From the NCBI GenBank assembly GCA_958296385.1, contig OY282494.1:789416-853415 (forward strand): a stretch of 64,000 bases of DNA, read 5' to 3'. Source of the stretch: an uncultured Dehalococcoidia bacterium (GTDB lineage: Bacteria > Chloroflexota > Dehalococcoidia > Lucifugimonadales > UBA3495). Within the stretch, counting starts at the first letter, position 1. Each line of letters starts with the position of its first letter. Positions 9,275-17,550 of the stretch are shown here, piece by piece. The notes beneath the pieces are model-generated. The model did no database searches, was not told where the DNA came from, and saw only the letters and a program-made list of their open reading frames with translations. The position numbers and the translations under genes are program-made.

Positions 9275-10600
9275 CTATTCGTAGCCGCTGAACCCGTCCG
9301 GCCGTTTCACGATGCGCTGCACGAAAACGCCGGGGGTAACTATCTCCTCCGGGTTCAACTCTCCCGCCGCAACTATTTCGTCAACCTCCGCTACCGTTAT
9401 CCGGGCCGCCGGCGCCATCACCGCGTTAAAGTTGCGGGAGGTTCCCCGGTACACCAGATTACCCCGCTCATCCGCCCGATGCGCCCTGATGATAGCGTAG
9501 TCGGCCCGCAGCCCGTACTCCAGGATGTACTCCCGCCCGTCGATAGTGCGCGATTCCTTGCCCTCGCTGATTAGCGTTCCGGCGCCCGTTGGCGTGTAAA
9601 AGGCCAAAACGCCGGCGCCTCCCGCCCGCAGCCGCTCCGCCAGCGTCCCCTGCGGCACCAGCTCCAGCTCAACCTCCCCCCGCCGGTAAGCCAGCTCAAA
9701 CTCAGACGGACGCGACACCGACGGCGACACCGGAAACGACGCTATCGCCTTGGCGACTTGCCCGTTCTCGATAAGCACGCTGTGGTCAATAGCCGTCCGC
9801 CCCGGCGGCGTGCCAAAGCTGACGACACGCGCAATCCCGGCAGTATTACTCACAATCGTAAGTCCCCGACTGCCCAAATCCCGCAGCGCCACCAGCAAAT
9901 AATGCGCCATCCCCCCCGGCCCGCCAAACCCGTCAATAAAAACCGTAGCCCCATCCGGCAAATCCGCAACAGCCCCCACCCCGTCAGAATAAACCTTGCT
10001 TACCGCATCCCCCGACGGCGCCGCAAGGTCAATCCGGCGCAATGCTGGAGACACGCTGAGGGATACCCCGGCCATCGCCTGCAAGTCGGCAGCCGTCCAT
10101 CCCGGCGCCGTTTCCGTAAGCACAAACTGGCCGCCCGCGACATTGATAACGCCCACGTCGCAAATAACGGTGTCAACGCAGTTAACACCGTCGGCCGGCA
10201 GCGACAGCGACTCGGCCAGATTAAGAACTCCATCCCGGCCGGCATTAGGCAGCAACGCCACCACCCGCTGCGCTCCGGATGACAAATCCACCGCGTTACC
10301 CGGAATACTCAAACCGCTGGCAGACTGCGCGCCGGCAATACTCCCGTTCCGGTCAACCTGCCCGGCTTCAATAACCGCCAGGTCAATATAGCCCCCCCGC
10401 GCGATCGCCGCCGCATCCGCAACGCTCAGCGGCGCCCCGTCCATCAGCCCGGCATCGCTCAGTGCCCAGACGCCCAAACTCCCCGGCAAAGCCGCCCGTA
10501 TCCGGTCAGCCCATACCCCGCTTGCGGCAACCACGCTGCCGGGCCGCGCCTCCCGCACGATGCGACGGGTGATTTCACCAACGCTTAACGCAGCCGCCAT
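9275..10600 (-). CDS. CoA-transferase fusion: degenerate B domain joined to an A domain
   Basis: This is a single open frame of about 440 aa. Its first 200 residues resemble a beta subunit (IARGGYIDLAVIEAGQVDRNG, TVICDVGVINVAGGQFVLTE), but the active-site segment reads LSDAGLM where the neighbouring B subunit has SESGVL, so Glu is replaced by Asp and nearby residues are lost. From about residue 205 it is a complete alpha subunit (KVYSDGVGAVADLPDGATVFIDGFGG, LELVPQGTLAERLRAGGAG). Normal fusions of this family run A then B. The ATG at 10600 abuts the previous stop; a TTG at 10621 is an alternative. Confidence 0.85.
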   Translation of the reverse strand: MAAALSVGEITRRIVREARPGSVVAASGVWADRIRAALPGSLGVWALSDAGLMDGAPLSVADAAAIARGGYIDLAVIEAGQVDRNGSIAGAQSASGLSIPGNAVDLSSGAQRVVALLPNAGRDGVLNLAESLSLPADGVNCVDTVICDVGVINVAGGQFVLTETAPGWTAADLQAMAGVSLSVSPALRRIDLAAPSGDAVSKVYSDGVGAVADLPDGATVFIDGFGGPGGMAHYLLVALRDLGSRGLTIVSNTAGIARVVSFGTPPGRTAIDHSVLIENGQVAKAIASFPVSPSVSRPSEFELAYRRGEVELELVPQGTLAERLRAGGAGVLAFYTPTGAGTLISEGKESRTIDGREYILEYGLRADYAIIRAHRADERGNLVYRGTSRNFNAVMAPAARITVAEVDEIVAAGELNPEEIVTPGVFVQRIVKRPDGFSGYE

Positions 10601-10601
10601 A

Positions 10602-11294
10602 TCAGCCCCCCATCCCGTCAATCATCACCGACTGCACCACCCGGTTAACAAATATCCCCGGCGTAATCACCAGTTCCGGGTCAATGTTACCGGCTTCCTC
10701 AACCCGATCCGCCTGCACGATAGTAAGCCGGGCCGACGCCGCCATCGTATGATTCCAACCCCGCTGCACGCCCCGGTAAGTCAGATTGCCCATCGTGTCG
10801 GCAGCGGCTGCCCGCAGCAAAGCCACGTCCGCGCGCAGCGGCGATTCCAGCACGCACTCCGTACCGTTGATAACCTTTGTCTCCTTTCCCTGAGCAAAAC
10901 GCGTCCCAATTCCCACCGGCACGAACACCCCGCCGATGCCAGCCCCGCCCGCCCGCAGCCGCTCCGCCAGCGTCCCTTGCGGAACCAACTCAATCTCCAA
11001 ATCCCCCGACTCCCAAAGCCGCCGCACGTCGCCGCCATCATCGCCCGGAAACGGATTAGACGACACCAGCCTGGCAACCCGCCCGGCCCGAATCAACTCA
11101 ATCAGCCCATCCGCCCCATCCCAGCGCGCGAAATCGCAGATGCCGGTCAACCCTCGAACCCCGCCGGCCAGCACCGCCGCCAGCAACTCGGCCGGCGCAT
11201 CGTCCGACGCCGTTCCTCCGATAAGCAAGGTTGCGCCATCCCGCACATCCGAAACGGCGGCGGCCGCGCTTTCATATACTTTTGAGAATGCCAT
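10602..11294 (-). CDS. Family I CoA-transferase, A (alpha) subunit
   Basis: This 230-aa protein is a CoA-transferase alpha subunit: FSKVYESAAAAVSDVRDGATLLIGGTA at the N-terminus, ELVPQGTLAERLRAGGAGIGGVF in the middle and ELVITPGIFVNRVV near the end. It shares a nearly identical central block with the A half of the adjacent fusion, so the two are paralogues. It is the first gene of the three-gene set, and its stop overlaps the start region of the fusion. It is divergent from the crotonase gene at 11348. Confidence 0.9.
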   Translation of the reverse strand: MAFSKVYESAAAAVSDVRDGATLLIGGTASDDAPAELLAAVLAGGVRGLTGICDFARWDGADGLIELIRAGRVARLVSSNPFPGDDGGDVRRLWESGDLEIELVPQGTLAERLRAGGAGIGGVFVPVGIGTRFAQGKETKVINGTECVLESPLRADVALLRAAAADTMGNLTYRGVQRGWNHTMAASARLTIVQADRVEEAGNIDPELVITPGIFVNRVVQSVMIDGMGG

Positions 11295-11347
11295 CCCTTC
11301 GCCTCAAACCGTCGCCATTCTAACCCAATCCATCATCCTGATAAAGA

Positions 11348-12220
11348 TTGCCCGCCGCCCTTGTCAACTGCCAACGCCCGGATTACCATTCATTATCCCC
11401 TCATCCCCTCTATACTCTCGCACCCGGACGGCCCGCTATCCATTATCTCCACATCCATTGCGCTTGCGCCCCTCCCACGGCAACCATCGCAATCAAAGCA
11501 GCCGCGCGCACGCCAACCATCAACCCGGCAACTGCTGCGGAGTTGCGGGAGTGTTGCGCTGAACTGGCGTTGCAGGATGACTTGGCGGTAGTCGTCATCA
11601 CCGGCGCCGCCGACTTGTTTGCAATGGGGCGGGCCCGGCCGCCGGCGGAAGTAAGCGATGGGCCCATGCCGGAGCGGATTGCCTGGCTTGACTCCATGCG
11701 CGCCGCCCAATCGGTTGCCGCTCTGCCCATGCCCGTAATCGCCGCGCTAAACGGGGATGCCACCGGCCACGGCCTTGAAATCGCCCTGGCCGCCGACCTG
11801 CGCGTGGCCTCCGAATCTGCCCGCATCGGCGCCGGCAGCCTCAGCGAAATGGGCTTTCCCTTTGACGGGGCCACGCAGCGCCTGCCTAGACTCATCGGCC
11901 CGGCTTTCGCCCGCGATTTGCTATTCACCGGACGCCTGCTGTCAGCCCACGAAGCGCATCAAATCGGACTGGTCAACCGCGTCGTCCCCCCCGCCGAACT
12001 CAACAACGCCGTGTCCGCACTGGCCGCCGCAATCGCCGGCGCAGCACCCCTGGCCAGCCGGTTCGTGAAAGAGGCTACGCTGGCCGCCGGCGATTTAACA
12101 CTGGAGCAAGGCTTGCGTCTGGAAGCCGACCTCAGCATCATCCTGCAAAGCACCGCAGACCGCGCCGAAGGATTGCAGGCTTTTCGGGATAAACGTTCGC
12201 CCCAATTCTCCGGCCGGTAG
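11348..12220 (+). CDS. Enoyl-CoA hydratase/isomerase-like protein with altered active site
   Basis: This is a crotonase-fold protein: the second oxyanion-hole strand is clear in ATGHGLEIALAADLRVASES, followed by GATQRLPRLIGPAFARDLLFTGRLLSAHEAHQIGLVNRVV. The first oxyanion segment, normally FCAGAD, reads LFAMGRARPP, so typical hydratase activity is doubtful. The N-terminus is uncertain: the TTG at 11348 is the most upstream start, no ATG exists before the core, and the first 45 residues look unlike coding sequence. It may be a decaying paralogue of the crotonase at 12817. Confidence 0.75.
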   Translation: MPAALVNCQRPDYHSLSPHPLYTLAPGRPAIHYLHIHCACAPPTATIAIKAAARTPTINPATAAELRECCAELALQDDLAVVVITGAADLFAMGRARPPAEVSDGPMPERIAWLDSMRAAQSVAALPMPVIAALNGDATGHGLEIALAADLRVASESARIGAGSLSEMGFPFDGATQRLPRLIGPAFARDLLFTGRLLSAHEAHQIGLVNRVVPPAELNNAVSALAAAIAGAAPLASRFVKEATLAAGDLTLEQGLRLEADLSIILQSTADRAEGLQAFRDKRSPQFSGR

Positions 12221-12249
12221 GTTATATTCCGTATGATGGTTTTTGCAAG

Positions 12250-12792
12250 ATGACGGTCAAGCTGGACATACACACTCACGTTGGCGAGATGTTTGGGTTT
12301 CAGACGCCAACCCCCGAGATTGCCGAAACGGTGATTACGCAAATCCGCGCCGCCGGGCTTGACGGCATCGCCGTAACCGACCACTGGCGTCCGGATTGGG
12401 GGCTGGAGCTGTACCGCGTCATCGAGCGGCATTTCCCCAACCAGGTCATCATCATCCCCGGACAGGAAATTGACGTCCGGCCGGCCCGCAGCCCTTTTGA
12501 CGAATACCACTGCACCGAGCTGTATCTGCCCGGAGGCCGCCTGTTCCGCACCTACTGCCATCCGGGCTACTACACGCCCAACATCATCATCGAGGACGAC
12601 ATTCACGGCATCGAGATTGCCAACTCTCACCACAACTGGCACATCCGCCGCGCCCAGGCGGAACAGGTTGCCGAGGCCCACGGCCTGCTCACTTTCAGCG
12701 TCAGCGACGCCAACACTCTGGGCGAAATCGGCGCCGGCAGTACCAACGTTGACCTTGACGATATGCTCCGCCGGGCCATCCCGCTGGATTAG
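12250..12792 (+). CDS. PHP-domain metal-dependent hydrolase
   Basis: This 180-aa protein has the metal-binding motifs of the PHP (polymerase and histidinol phosphatase) fold in order: LDIHTH, AVTDHW, IIPGQEID, YCHPGYY and SHHNWH. It probably hydrolyses a phosphoester with two or three metal ions, but its substrate cannot be read. It lies between two crotonase genes in a plus-strand run with 29-bp and 24-bp gaps, which suggests cotranscription without explaining its part in acyl-CoA metabolism. Confidence 0.85.
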   Translation: MTVKLDIHTHVGEMFGFQTPTPEIAETVITQIRAAGLDGIAVTDHWRPDWGLELYRVIERHFPNQVIIIPGQEIDVRPARSPFDEYHCTELYLPGGRLFRTYCHPGYYTPNIIIEDDIHGIEIANSHHNWHIRRAQAEQVAEAHGLLTFSVSDANTLGEIGAGSTNVDLDDMLRRAIPLD

Positions 12793-12816
12793 CGTCCAGG
12801 CCGGAGCCGGTTCCAA

Positions 12817-13569
12817 ATGACCGCCAACTTTGCCACCATCCGGTACGAGAAAGCCGGCGCCGTTGCCGGCCTTTCCCTGAACCGCCCGCAGCAGCTCAAC
12901 GCCTACTCGGTGGCGATGCGCGATGATTTTGCCGAGGTTTTGTCCGCCATCGCCGACGACCCCGACGTGCGCGCGCTGCTCATCTACGGGCAAGGCCGCG
13001 CTTTTTGCGCCGGCGCCGACTTGACCGAGTTTGGGACGGCGCCCTCGCAAGTGATTGCCCGCCGGGTGCGCTGGCAGCGGGATGTTTGGGGGCAGTTGCT
13101 TAGCCTGCCCAAGCCAATTGTGGCCGCCGTACACGGCTATTGCATCGGCTCCGGGCTGGAGATTGCGTTGCTGTGCGATGTCCGCATCGCCGCCGAGTCC
13201 ACCGTGTTTGCCATGCCGGAGACGCGGTTGGGGATGATACCGGCGGCCGGCGGCAGTCAAACCCTGCCCCGCAGCGCCGGCCCGTCGGCGGCCCTTGACC
13301 TGATGCTCACCGGCCGGCGGTTTGGCGCGGCGGAGGCCCGGCGCTGCGGCCTGGTCAGCCGCATCGTGCCGGATGACTGCCTGCACGATACCGGCTGGCG
13401 GATTGCCGGCGAACTGGCCGCTTTGCCCGCTGCTGCCGCCGCCGCCATGCGCTCCGCGCTGGCACGGGGCGCAGACTTGCCGCTGGATGAAGCCCTGTCC
13501 TATGAGCGACACTTGGCCGCTACTCTTATGGACGGCGTAATTACGCCCTCTGTTGCGGAGACCCGATGA
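12817..13569 (+). CDS. Enoyl-CoA hydratase/isomerase family protein
   Basis: This is a canonical 250-aa crotonase. It has LNRPQQLNAYS, the first oxyanion segment AFCAGADLTEFG, the second YCIGSGLEIALLCDVRIAAE, and AMPETRLGMIPAAGGSQTLPR with Glu in the usual catalytic region. The reaction is probably hydration, isomerisation or hydrolysis of an unsaturated or branched acyl-CoA. Its stop overlaps the ATG of the acyl-CoA ligase by 4 bp, showing translational coupling. Confidence 0.93.
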   Translation: MTANFATIRYEKAGAVAGLSLNRPQQLNAYSVAMRDDFAEVLSAIADDPDVRALLIYGQGRAFCAGADLTEFGTAPSQVIARRVRWQRDVWGQLLSLPKPIVAAVHGYCIGSGLEIALLCDVRIAAESTVFAMPETRLGMIPAAGGSQTLPRSAGPSAALDLMLTGRRFGAAEARRCGLVSRIVPDDCLHDTGWRIAGELAALPAAAAAAMRSALARGADLPLDEALSYERHLAATLMDGVITPSVAETR

Positions 13570-15158
13570 ACACCACTGAATTTCTGATGATTGCGTCGGC
13601 CATTGTCCCCGACCGCACCGCCATCATCTACGACGGGCAGCGTTTCACCTTTCAGGATTTGCAGGAGCGGGCCAACCGGCTGGCTGACGCTATGGCCCAA
13701 ATGAGCATCGGCCCTGGCGACCGGGTGGCTGCGATGCAGACCAACTGCAACCAGCTGCTGGAAATCTACTTCGCCGCCGCCCAGCTTGACGCCATCTACG
13801 TGCCGATAAACTTTCGCGCCAAAGAGGACGAACTCGCTACGATGCTGCGGATTGCCGAGCCGAACCTGCTGTTCCTCGGCGAACGCTACGCTCCCCTGGC
13901 GCCGGCTGACGGCTCCATCCCGGATAGCCGCATCGTCATACTGGACGCTGCCGCACCGGGCGGCCGGCTATCAGACGGCCGGCTGTCTTACGATGTCCTG
14001 CTGTCCACCGGCGAACCGGAGCAGCTGCATTTTCCGGAGGACGATGAGGACGCTACGACGGTTATTATGTTCACCTCCGGCACCACCAGCGTGCCTAAGG
14101 GCGTGCAGCTTACTCACGACAGCTTTGGCACTTTCCTGCTGACCAACGTTGCGCCGGCCGACCCGGACGTTGCGGAAAGCAACCTGCTCACGGTTCCCCT
14201 GTACCACGTGGCCGGGCTGCAAGCGGCGCTGGCCGCCGTGTTTGGCGGGCGCACTCTGGTAGTGATGCCGCAGTTTGACCCGGTGGGCTGGATGTCGCTG
14301 GTTGCCGAGCATCGCGTGAACCGGGCTATGCTGGTGCCGACTATGCTGAAACGGGTAATGGACCATCCCGGCTTTGCCGATTACGATTTGTCGTCGCTGG
14401 ACGTCATTACCTACGGGGCGGCGCCGATGCCGCTGCCCGTCATCCGGCAGGCCATCGCCGCCTTTCCCAAAGCCCGTTTTATTAACGCTTTCGGGCAAAC
14501 CGAAACCGCATCTACCATCACCATGCTCCCGCCGGAAGACCACATTTTGGACGGCACGCCGGAGGAGATTGAGGCGAAACTCAAACGGCTGTCGTCAATC
14601 GGCAAGCCGCTGGATGACGTGGAGGTGATGATAGTTGCCGAGGATGGCGCGCCGCTGCCCGCCGGCGAGGTGGGCGAGATAGTGGCCCGCGGCCCGCGTT
14701 TGATGAGCGGCTACTGGCGGCAGGACGACGCCACGGCGGAAACCGTCCGCTCCGGCTGGCTGTACACCGGCGATTTGGCGTGGCAGGATGCTGACGGCTA
14801 CATCTATCTGGCCGGCCGCGCCCGCGATTTCATCAAGCGCGGCGGCGAAATGATTTCACCCGAAGAGGTCGAGCAAATCCTGATGGAACATCCTGACGTG
14901 GACGATGCCGCCGTCATCGGAATACCCGACCTGGAATGGGGCGAGGAAGTCCGCGCGGTCGTCGTGCGACGGGATGAACTGCGGGGTGAATCGGTGGACG
15001 AAGCCGCCGTAATGGAGTTCTGCCGGCAGCGTCTGGCGGGCTACAAACGCCCCCGCTCGGTGGTGTTCGTTGACGCTCTGCCGCGCAACGTGATGGGCAA
15101 GGTCATGAAACGGGACCTGCGCGACGAGTTTGGCTACCCGGTGGGCGAAGGCCAGTAA
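13566..15158 (+). CDS. Acyl-CoA synthetase (AMP-forming)
   Basis: This 530-aa ANL-family ligase activates a carboxylic acid through an acyl-adenylate to its CoA thioester. The P-loop (MFTSGTTSVPKGVQL), INAFGQTETAS, YTGDLAWQDADGYIYLAGR, the hinge RDFIKRGGEMISPEEVE and the C-terminal lysine in RNVMGKVMKRDL are all present. It is coupled to the upstream crotonase by an ATGA overlap. The acid substrate is unknown. The order crotonase, ligase, reductase suggests breakdown of an organic acid. Confidence 0.94.
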   Translation: MNTTEFLMIASAIVPDRTAIIYDGQRFTFQDLQERANRLADAMAQMSIGPGDRVAAMQTNCNQLLEIYFAAAQLDAIYVPINFRAKEDELATMLRIAEPNLLFLGERYAPLAPADGSIPDSRIVILDAAAPGGRLSDGRLSYDVLLSTGEPEQLHFPEDDEDATTVIMFTSGTTSVPKGVQLTHDSFGTFLLTNVAPADPDVAESNLLTVPLYHVAGLQAALAAVFGGRTLVVMPQFDPVGWMSLVAEHRVNRAMLVPTMLKRVMDHPGFADYDLSSLDVITYGAAPMPLPVIRQAIAAFPKARFINAFGQTETASTITMLPPEDHILDGTPEEIEAKLKRLSSIGKPLDDVEVMIVAEDGAPLPAGEVGEIVARGPRLMSGYWRQDDATAETVRSGWLYTGDLAWQDADGYIYLAGRARDFIKRGGEMISPEEVEQILMEHPDVDDAAVIGIPDLEWGEEVRAVVVRRDELRGESVDEAAVMEFCRQRLAGYKRPRSVVFVDALPRNVMGKVMKRDLRDEFGYPVGEGQ

Positions 15159-15184
15159 GCGACGATGCGAATGGTGAACCGAAA

Positions 15185-16120
15185 ATGAAAATTGCTGTGA
15201 TGGGAACCGGCGGCGTGGGCGGCTATTTTGGCGGGCTGCTGGCCCGCGACGGCCACGACGTGACTTTTATCGCGCGGGGCGCTCATCTTGAGGCTATCCG
15301 GCGCAGCGGCCTGCGGGTGGAAAGCGTCAACGACGGGGAGTTCGCCGCTACCGGCGCGGCTACTAATGAACCAAGCACGGCCGGCGTTCAGGATTTGGTG
15401 CTGTTCACGGTCAAGATGTACGACAACGCTGACGCAATCAGGCTAATCGCCCCGCTGGTGGGCGACGATACTATTATCCTGACTTTGCAAAACGGCATTG
15501 ACAACGGCGACAGTCTGGCGGCGGCTTACGGGGCGGGGCGGGTGATGATTGGGTCGGCTTATATGGAGGGGCGTATCAGCGAACCCGGCGTGGTGACGCA
15601 GGGCGGGCCGGGCGCGGCGTCGTTTGGGGAACGCACGCTGGGCGTTACGGAACGCGGGCGGCGGTTGCTGGCGGTTTTCCAGAGCGCCGGCTGGCGGGTG
15701 GAGCTGCTGGAGAATATGACCGGGATGCTGTGGAAGAAGTTTGCCTATCTTTCCGGGTCGGCCGGGGTGTGCGCCGCCAGCGGGTGCGCTTACGGCGAAC
15801 TCCGCACCGTTCCGGAAACGCGGGCTACCATCCGGGCCGCCATCGCCGAGGCATTGGCCGTTGGCGAGGCGGCCGGGGCGCCCATCGAACCCGACTCTCT
15901 GGACTGGTCGATGGCGGCGCTGGACAACTTTCCGGCTACCGGAATGGCATCGCTGGCCAAGGACTTCGCCGAGGGCCGGCCCGTCGAACTGGAGGGGTTG
16001 ACCGGCGTAGTCATTGCGATGGGGCGCAATCTGAACGTCCCTACTCCGGTCAACGATGCGCTTTACGGCGTGCTGAAACCCCGGGCCAACCGCATTTGGG
16101 CCGAACTGGCCGGCGGGTAA
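15185..16120 (+). CDS. Ketopantoate reductase family protein
   Basis: This 311-aa NADPH-dependent enzyme has the Rossmann motif MGTGGVGGYFGGLLARDG, the active-site LTLQNGIDN, the catalytic lysine in LWKKFAYLSGSAG and SMAALDNFPATGMASLAKDF with Glu in VELEGLTG. PanE reduces 2-dehydropantoate to pantoate for CoA synthesis. Many PanE-like paralogues act on other 2-oxo acids, and the position behind an acyl-CoA ligase in a catabolic run makes that equally likely. Confidence 0.85.
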   Translation: MKIAVMGTGGVGGYFGGLLARDGHDVTFIARGAHLEAIRRSGLRVESVNDGEFAATGAATNEPSTAGVQDLVLFTVKMYDNADAIRLIAPLVGDDTIILTLQNGIDNGDSLAAAYGAGRVMIGSAYMEGRISEPGVVTQGGPGAASFGERTLGVTERGRRLLAVFQSAGWRVELLENMTGMLWKKFAYLSGSAGVCAASGCAYGELRTVPETRATIRAAIAEALAVGEAAGAPIEPDSLDWSMAALDNFPATGMASLAKDFAEGRPVELEGLTGVVIAMGRNLNVPTPVNDALYGVLKPRANRIWAELAGG

Positions 16121-16143
16121 TGCCGGGATGGAACGGGGCCGGG

Positions 16144-16509
16144 CTATTCGTCGGGGAACGTCAGCTTGAGCAGGACGTGCTTGCGGTTGGCGGTGTAGGG
16201 GCGCACGTGTTCCGGCCAGCGTCCGGCGTCCACCGCTTCGGCCCACTCCGGGCTGATTAGAACGTCGGGGCTGTCCAGCTGATAGACGGCGTGATGCTTG
16301 GGGGTGCCCGGTATATCAATCTCGCGCACCGCGCCGCCCATGGCCATTGCCAGCCGCTGCGTTTCGTAGCGGGTAACGCCGTTGACGCCGGGAACCTGGT
16401 TCAGCAGCGGGCAATGCTCGGTGTTGTACACGTCGTTGAACAACGCCTCCTGCTCCGCCGCAATGTCCATACTGGCGATGAATAGGTACTTTGATGTCAG
16501 TTCGCCCAT
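16144..16509 (-). CDS. Dimeric alpha-beta barrel (EthD-like) small protein
   Basis: This 121-aa soluble protein has a ferredoxin-like alpha-beta pattern: a first strand KYLFIASMDI, then FNDVYNTEHCPLLNQVPGV, like the EthD and related dimeric barrel families, and a closing strand RKHVLLKLTFPDE. Members act in degradation or binding of small organic molecules. I cannot assign a reaction. It lies between panE and the MITE, transcribed towards panE, with GGAGGCGCTCAA before the ATG. Confidence 0.7.
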   Translation of the reverse strand: MGELTSKYLFIASMDIAAEQEALFNDVYNTEHCPLLNQVPGVNGVTRYETQRLAMAMGGAVREIDIPGTPKHHAVYQLDSPDVLISPEWAEAVDAGRWPEHVRPYTANRKHVLLKLTFPDE

Positions 16510-16541
16510 TTGAGCGCCTCCTGTTAGTCGTGCGCCGGCGT

Positions 16542-16864
16542 CGGCAGCGTTCCGTTTCGGGTGATTTGGTCATTTCATATCATCATCGGTCATCCTGTGG
16601 GAGTAGGTTTGGGGTTGGCCGGTATCGGGCGGGCGTCGTATCGGGCAGTGGGTTCGGTAAGGGGGCAGTGTCGCTAATTTTGGATTTAGCGGGGGATTTT
16701 GACGGTGGAGCGTATCCTAAGGGGGGTGCCGCTGGGGGAAATGATTTCCCCCAGACCCCCTCGGCGGATTATTGAGGGCGAGGGGGGTGCTATGGCGTCG
16801 GGATTCATCGCTGCGCTCAGAATGACATTGGGGGGAATAAGCCGCCTGAAACGGAACGCTGCCG
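16542..16864. mobile_element. MITE-like element with terminal inverted repeats, complete copy B
   Basis: This 323-bp non-coding element is bounded by the perfect 17-bp inverted repeat CGGCAGCGTTCCGTTTC, at 16542-16558 on the left and 16848-16864 on the right. Inside it carries the palindrome GGGGGAAATGATTTCCCCC (within 16732-16754) and the reverse of GTCATTCTGAGCGCAGCG (16809-16826). It encodes no protein and fills the gap between the TPR gene and the EthD-like gene. I see no obvious target duplication. Related copies lie at 7900-8566 and 26870-26945. Confidence 0.8.
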
Positions 16865-16879
16865 TTCGGTGAGCCGTAA

Positions 16880-17536
16880 TCAGTGCGATTGATGCAGCAG
16901 TTGGCCGGCCATGGCCCAATCGGAGCGGGCGGCCGGCAAGTTGCCAACGGCGGCGTGAGCCTTGCCCCTTGATACGTAGGCCTCAGTGTGCCGGGGGTTC
17001 AGCCGGATTGCAGCGGTGAAATCAGCTATCGCCGGGGACGGCTGGCCGCCATCGCGCCGGGCCAGGCCGCGCCAGTAGTAGCCGGACGGCGCAGCGGGCA
17101 TCAGGCCAATTGCCTGCGTGCAGTCCTGGGCGGCGGCGGCGAAATCGCCAATCTTGTAGCGGGCCTGCCCGCGCGTTAGCCGCGATTGGGCATCGTTGGG
17201 GTCAATCTCCAATGCCCGGCCACAGTCGGCAATGGCACGGTTAAAATCGCCCAAGTGGTAGTGGGCAACGCCGCGCAGCTGCCACGATACCGCCGGCCCG
17301 GAATCTAAACGGAGGGCAACATCCAACTCGGCAACTGCGGCCTGGTGCTTGCCTAAACTTACTAGCGCCTGGCCCCGCAGATGCCGCGCCGTGGCGTTGT
17401 CCGGCTCGGCCAGCACGGCCAAGTCGAGGGGTTCCAGCGCGGCATCCGGATGGCCCAAGCGCATCAGCCGCCGGGCGCGTTCAATATAATCGGCGGCACT
17501 GGCGGCGGCCGGCGGCGGTGGTTCACTGCGGTTCAC
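16880..17536 (-). CDS. Tetratricopeptide repeat protein
   Basis: This 218-aa protein consists of about five 34-residue TPR units after a Pro/Ala-rich N-terminus. Units are visible as ATARHLRGQALVSLGKHQAA, AVSWQLRGVAHYHLGDFNRA, AQSRLTRGQARYKIGDFAAA, SGYYWRGLARRDGGQPSPAI and TEAYVSRGKAHAAVGNLPAA. It is a protein-protein interaction scaffold without a signal peptide or enzyme domain. It begins 14 bp after the TPP-enzyme gene on the same strand and may be cotranscribed with it. Confidence 0.88.
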   Translation of the reverse strand: MNRSEPPPPAAASAADYIERARRLMRLGHPDAALEPLDLAVLAEPDNATARHLRGQALVSLGKHQAAVAELDVALRLDSGPAVSWQLRGVAHYHLGDFNRAIADCGRALEIDPNDAQSRLTRGQARYKIGDFAAAAQDCTQAIGLMPAAPSGYYWRGLARRDGGQPSPAIADFTAAIRLNPRHTEAYVSRGKAHAAVGNLPAARSDWAMAGQLLHQSH

Positions 17537-17550
17537 GGGTGATTTGCCGG

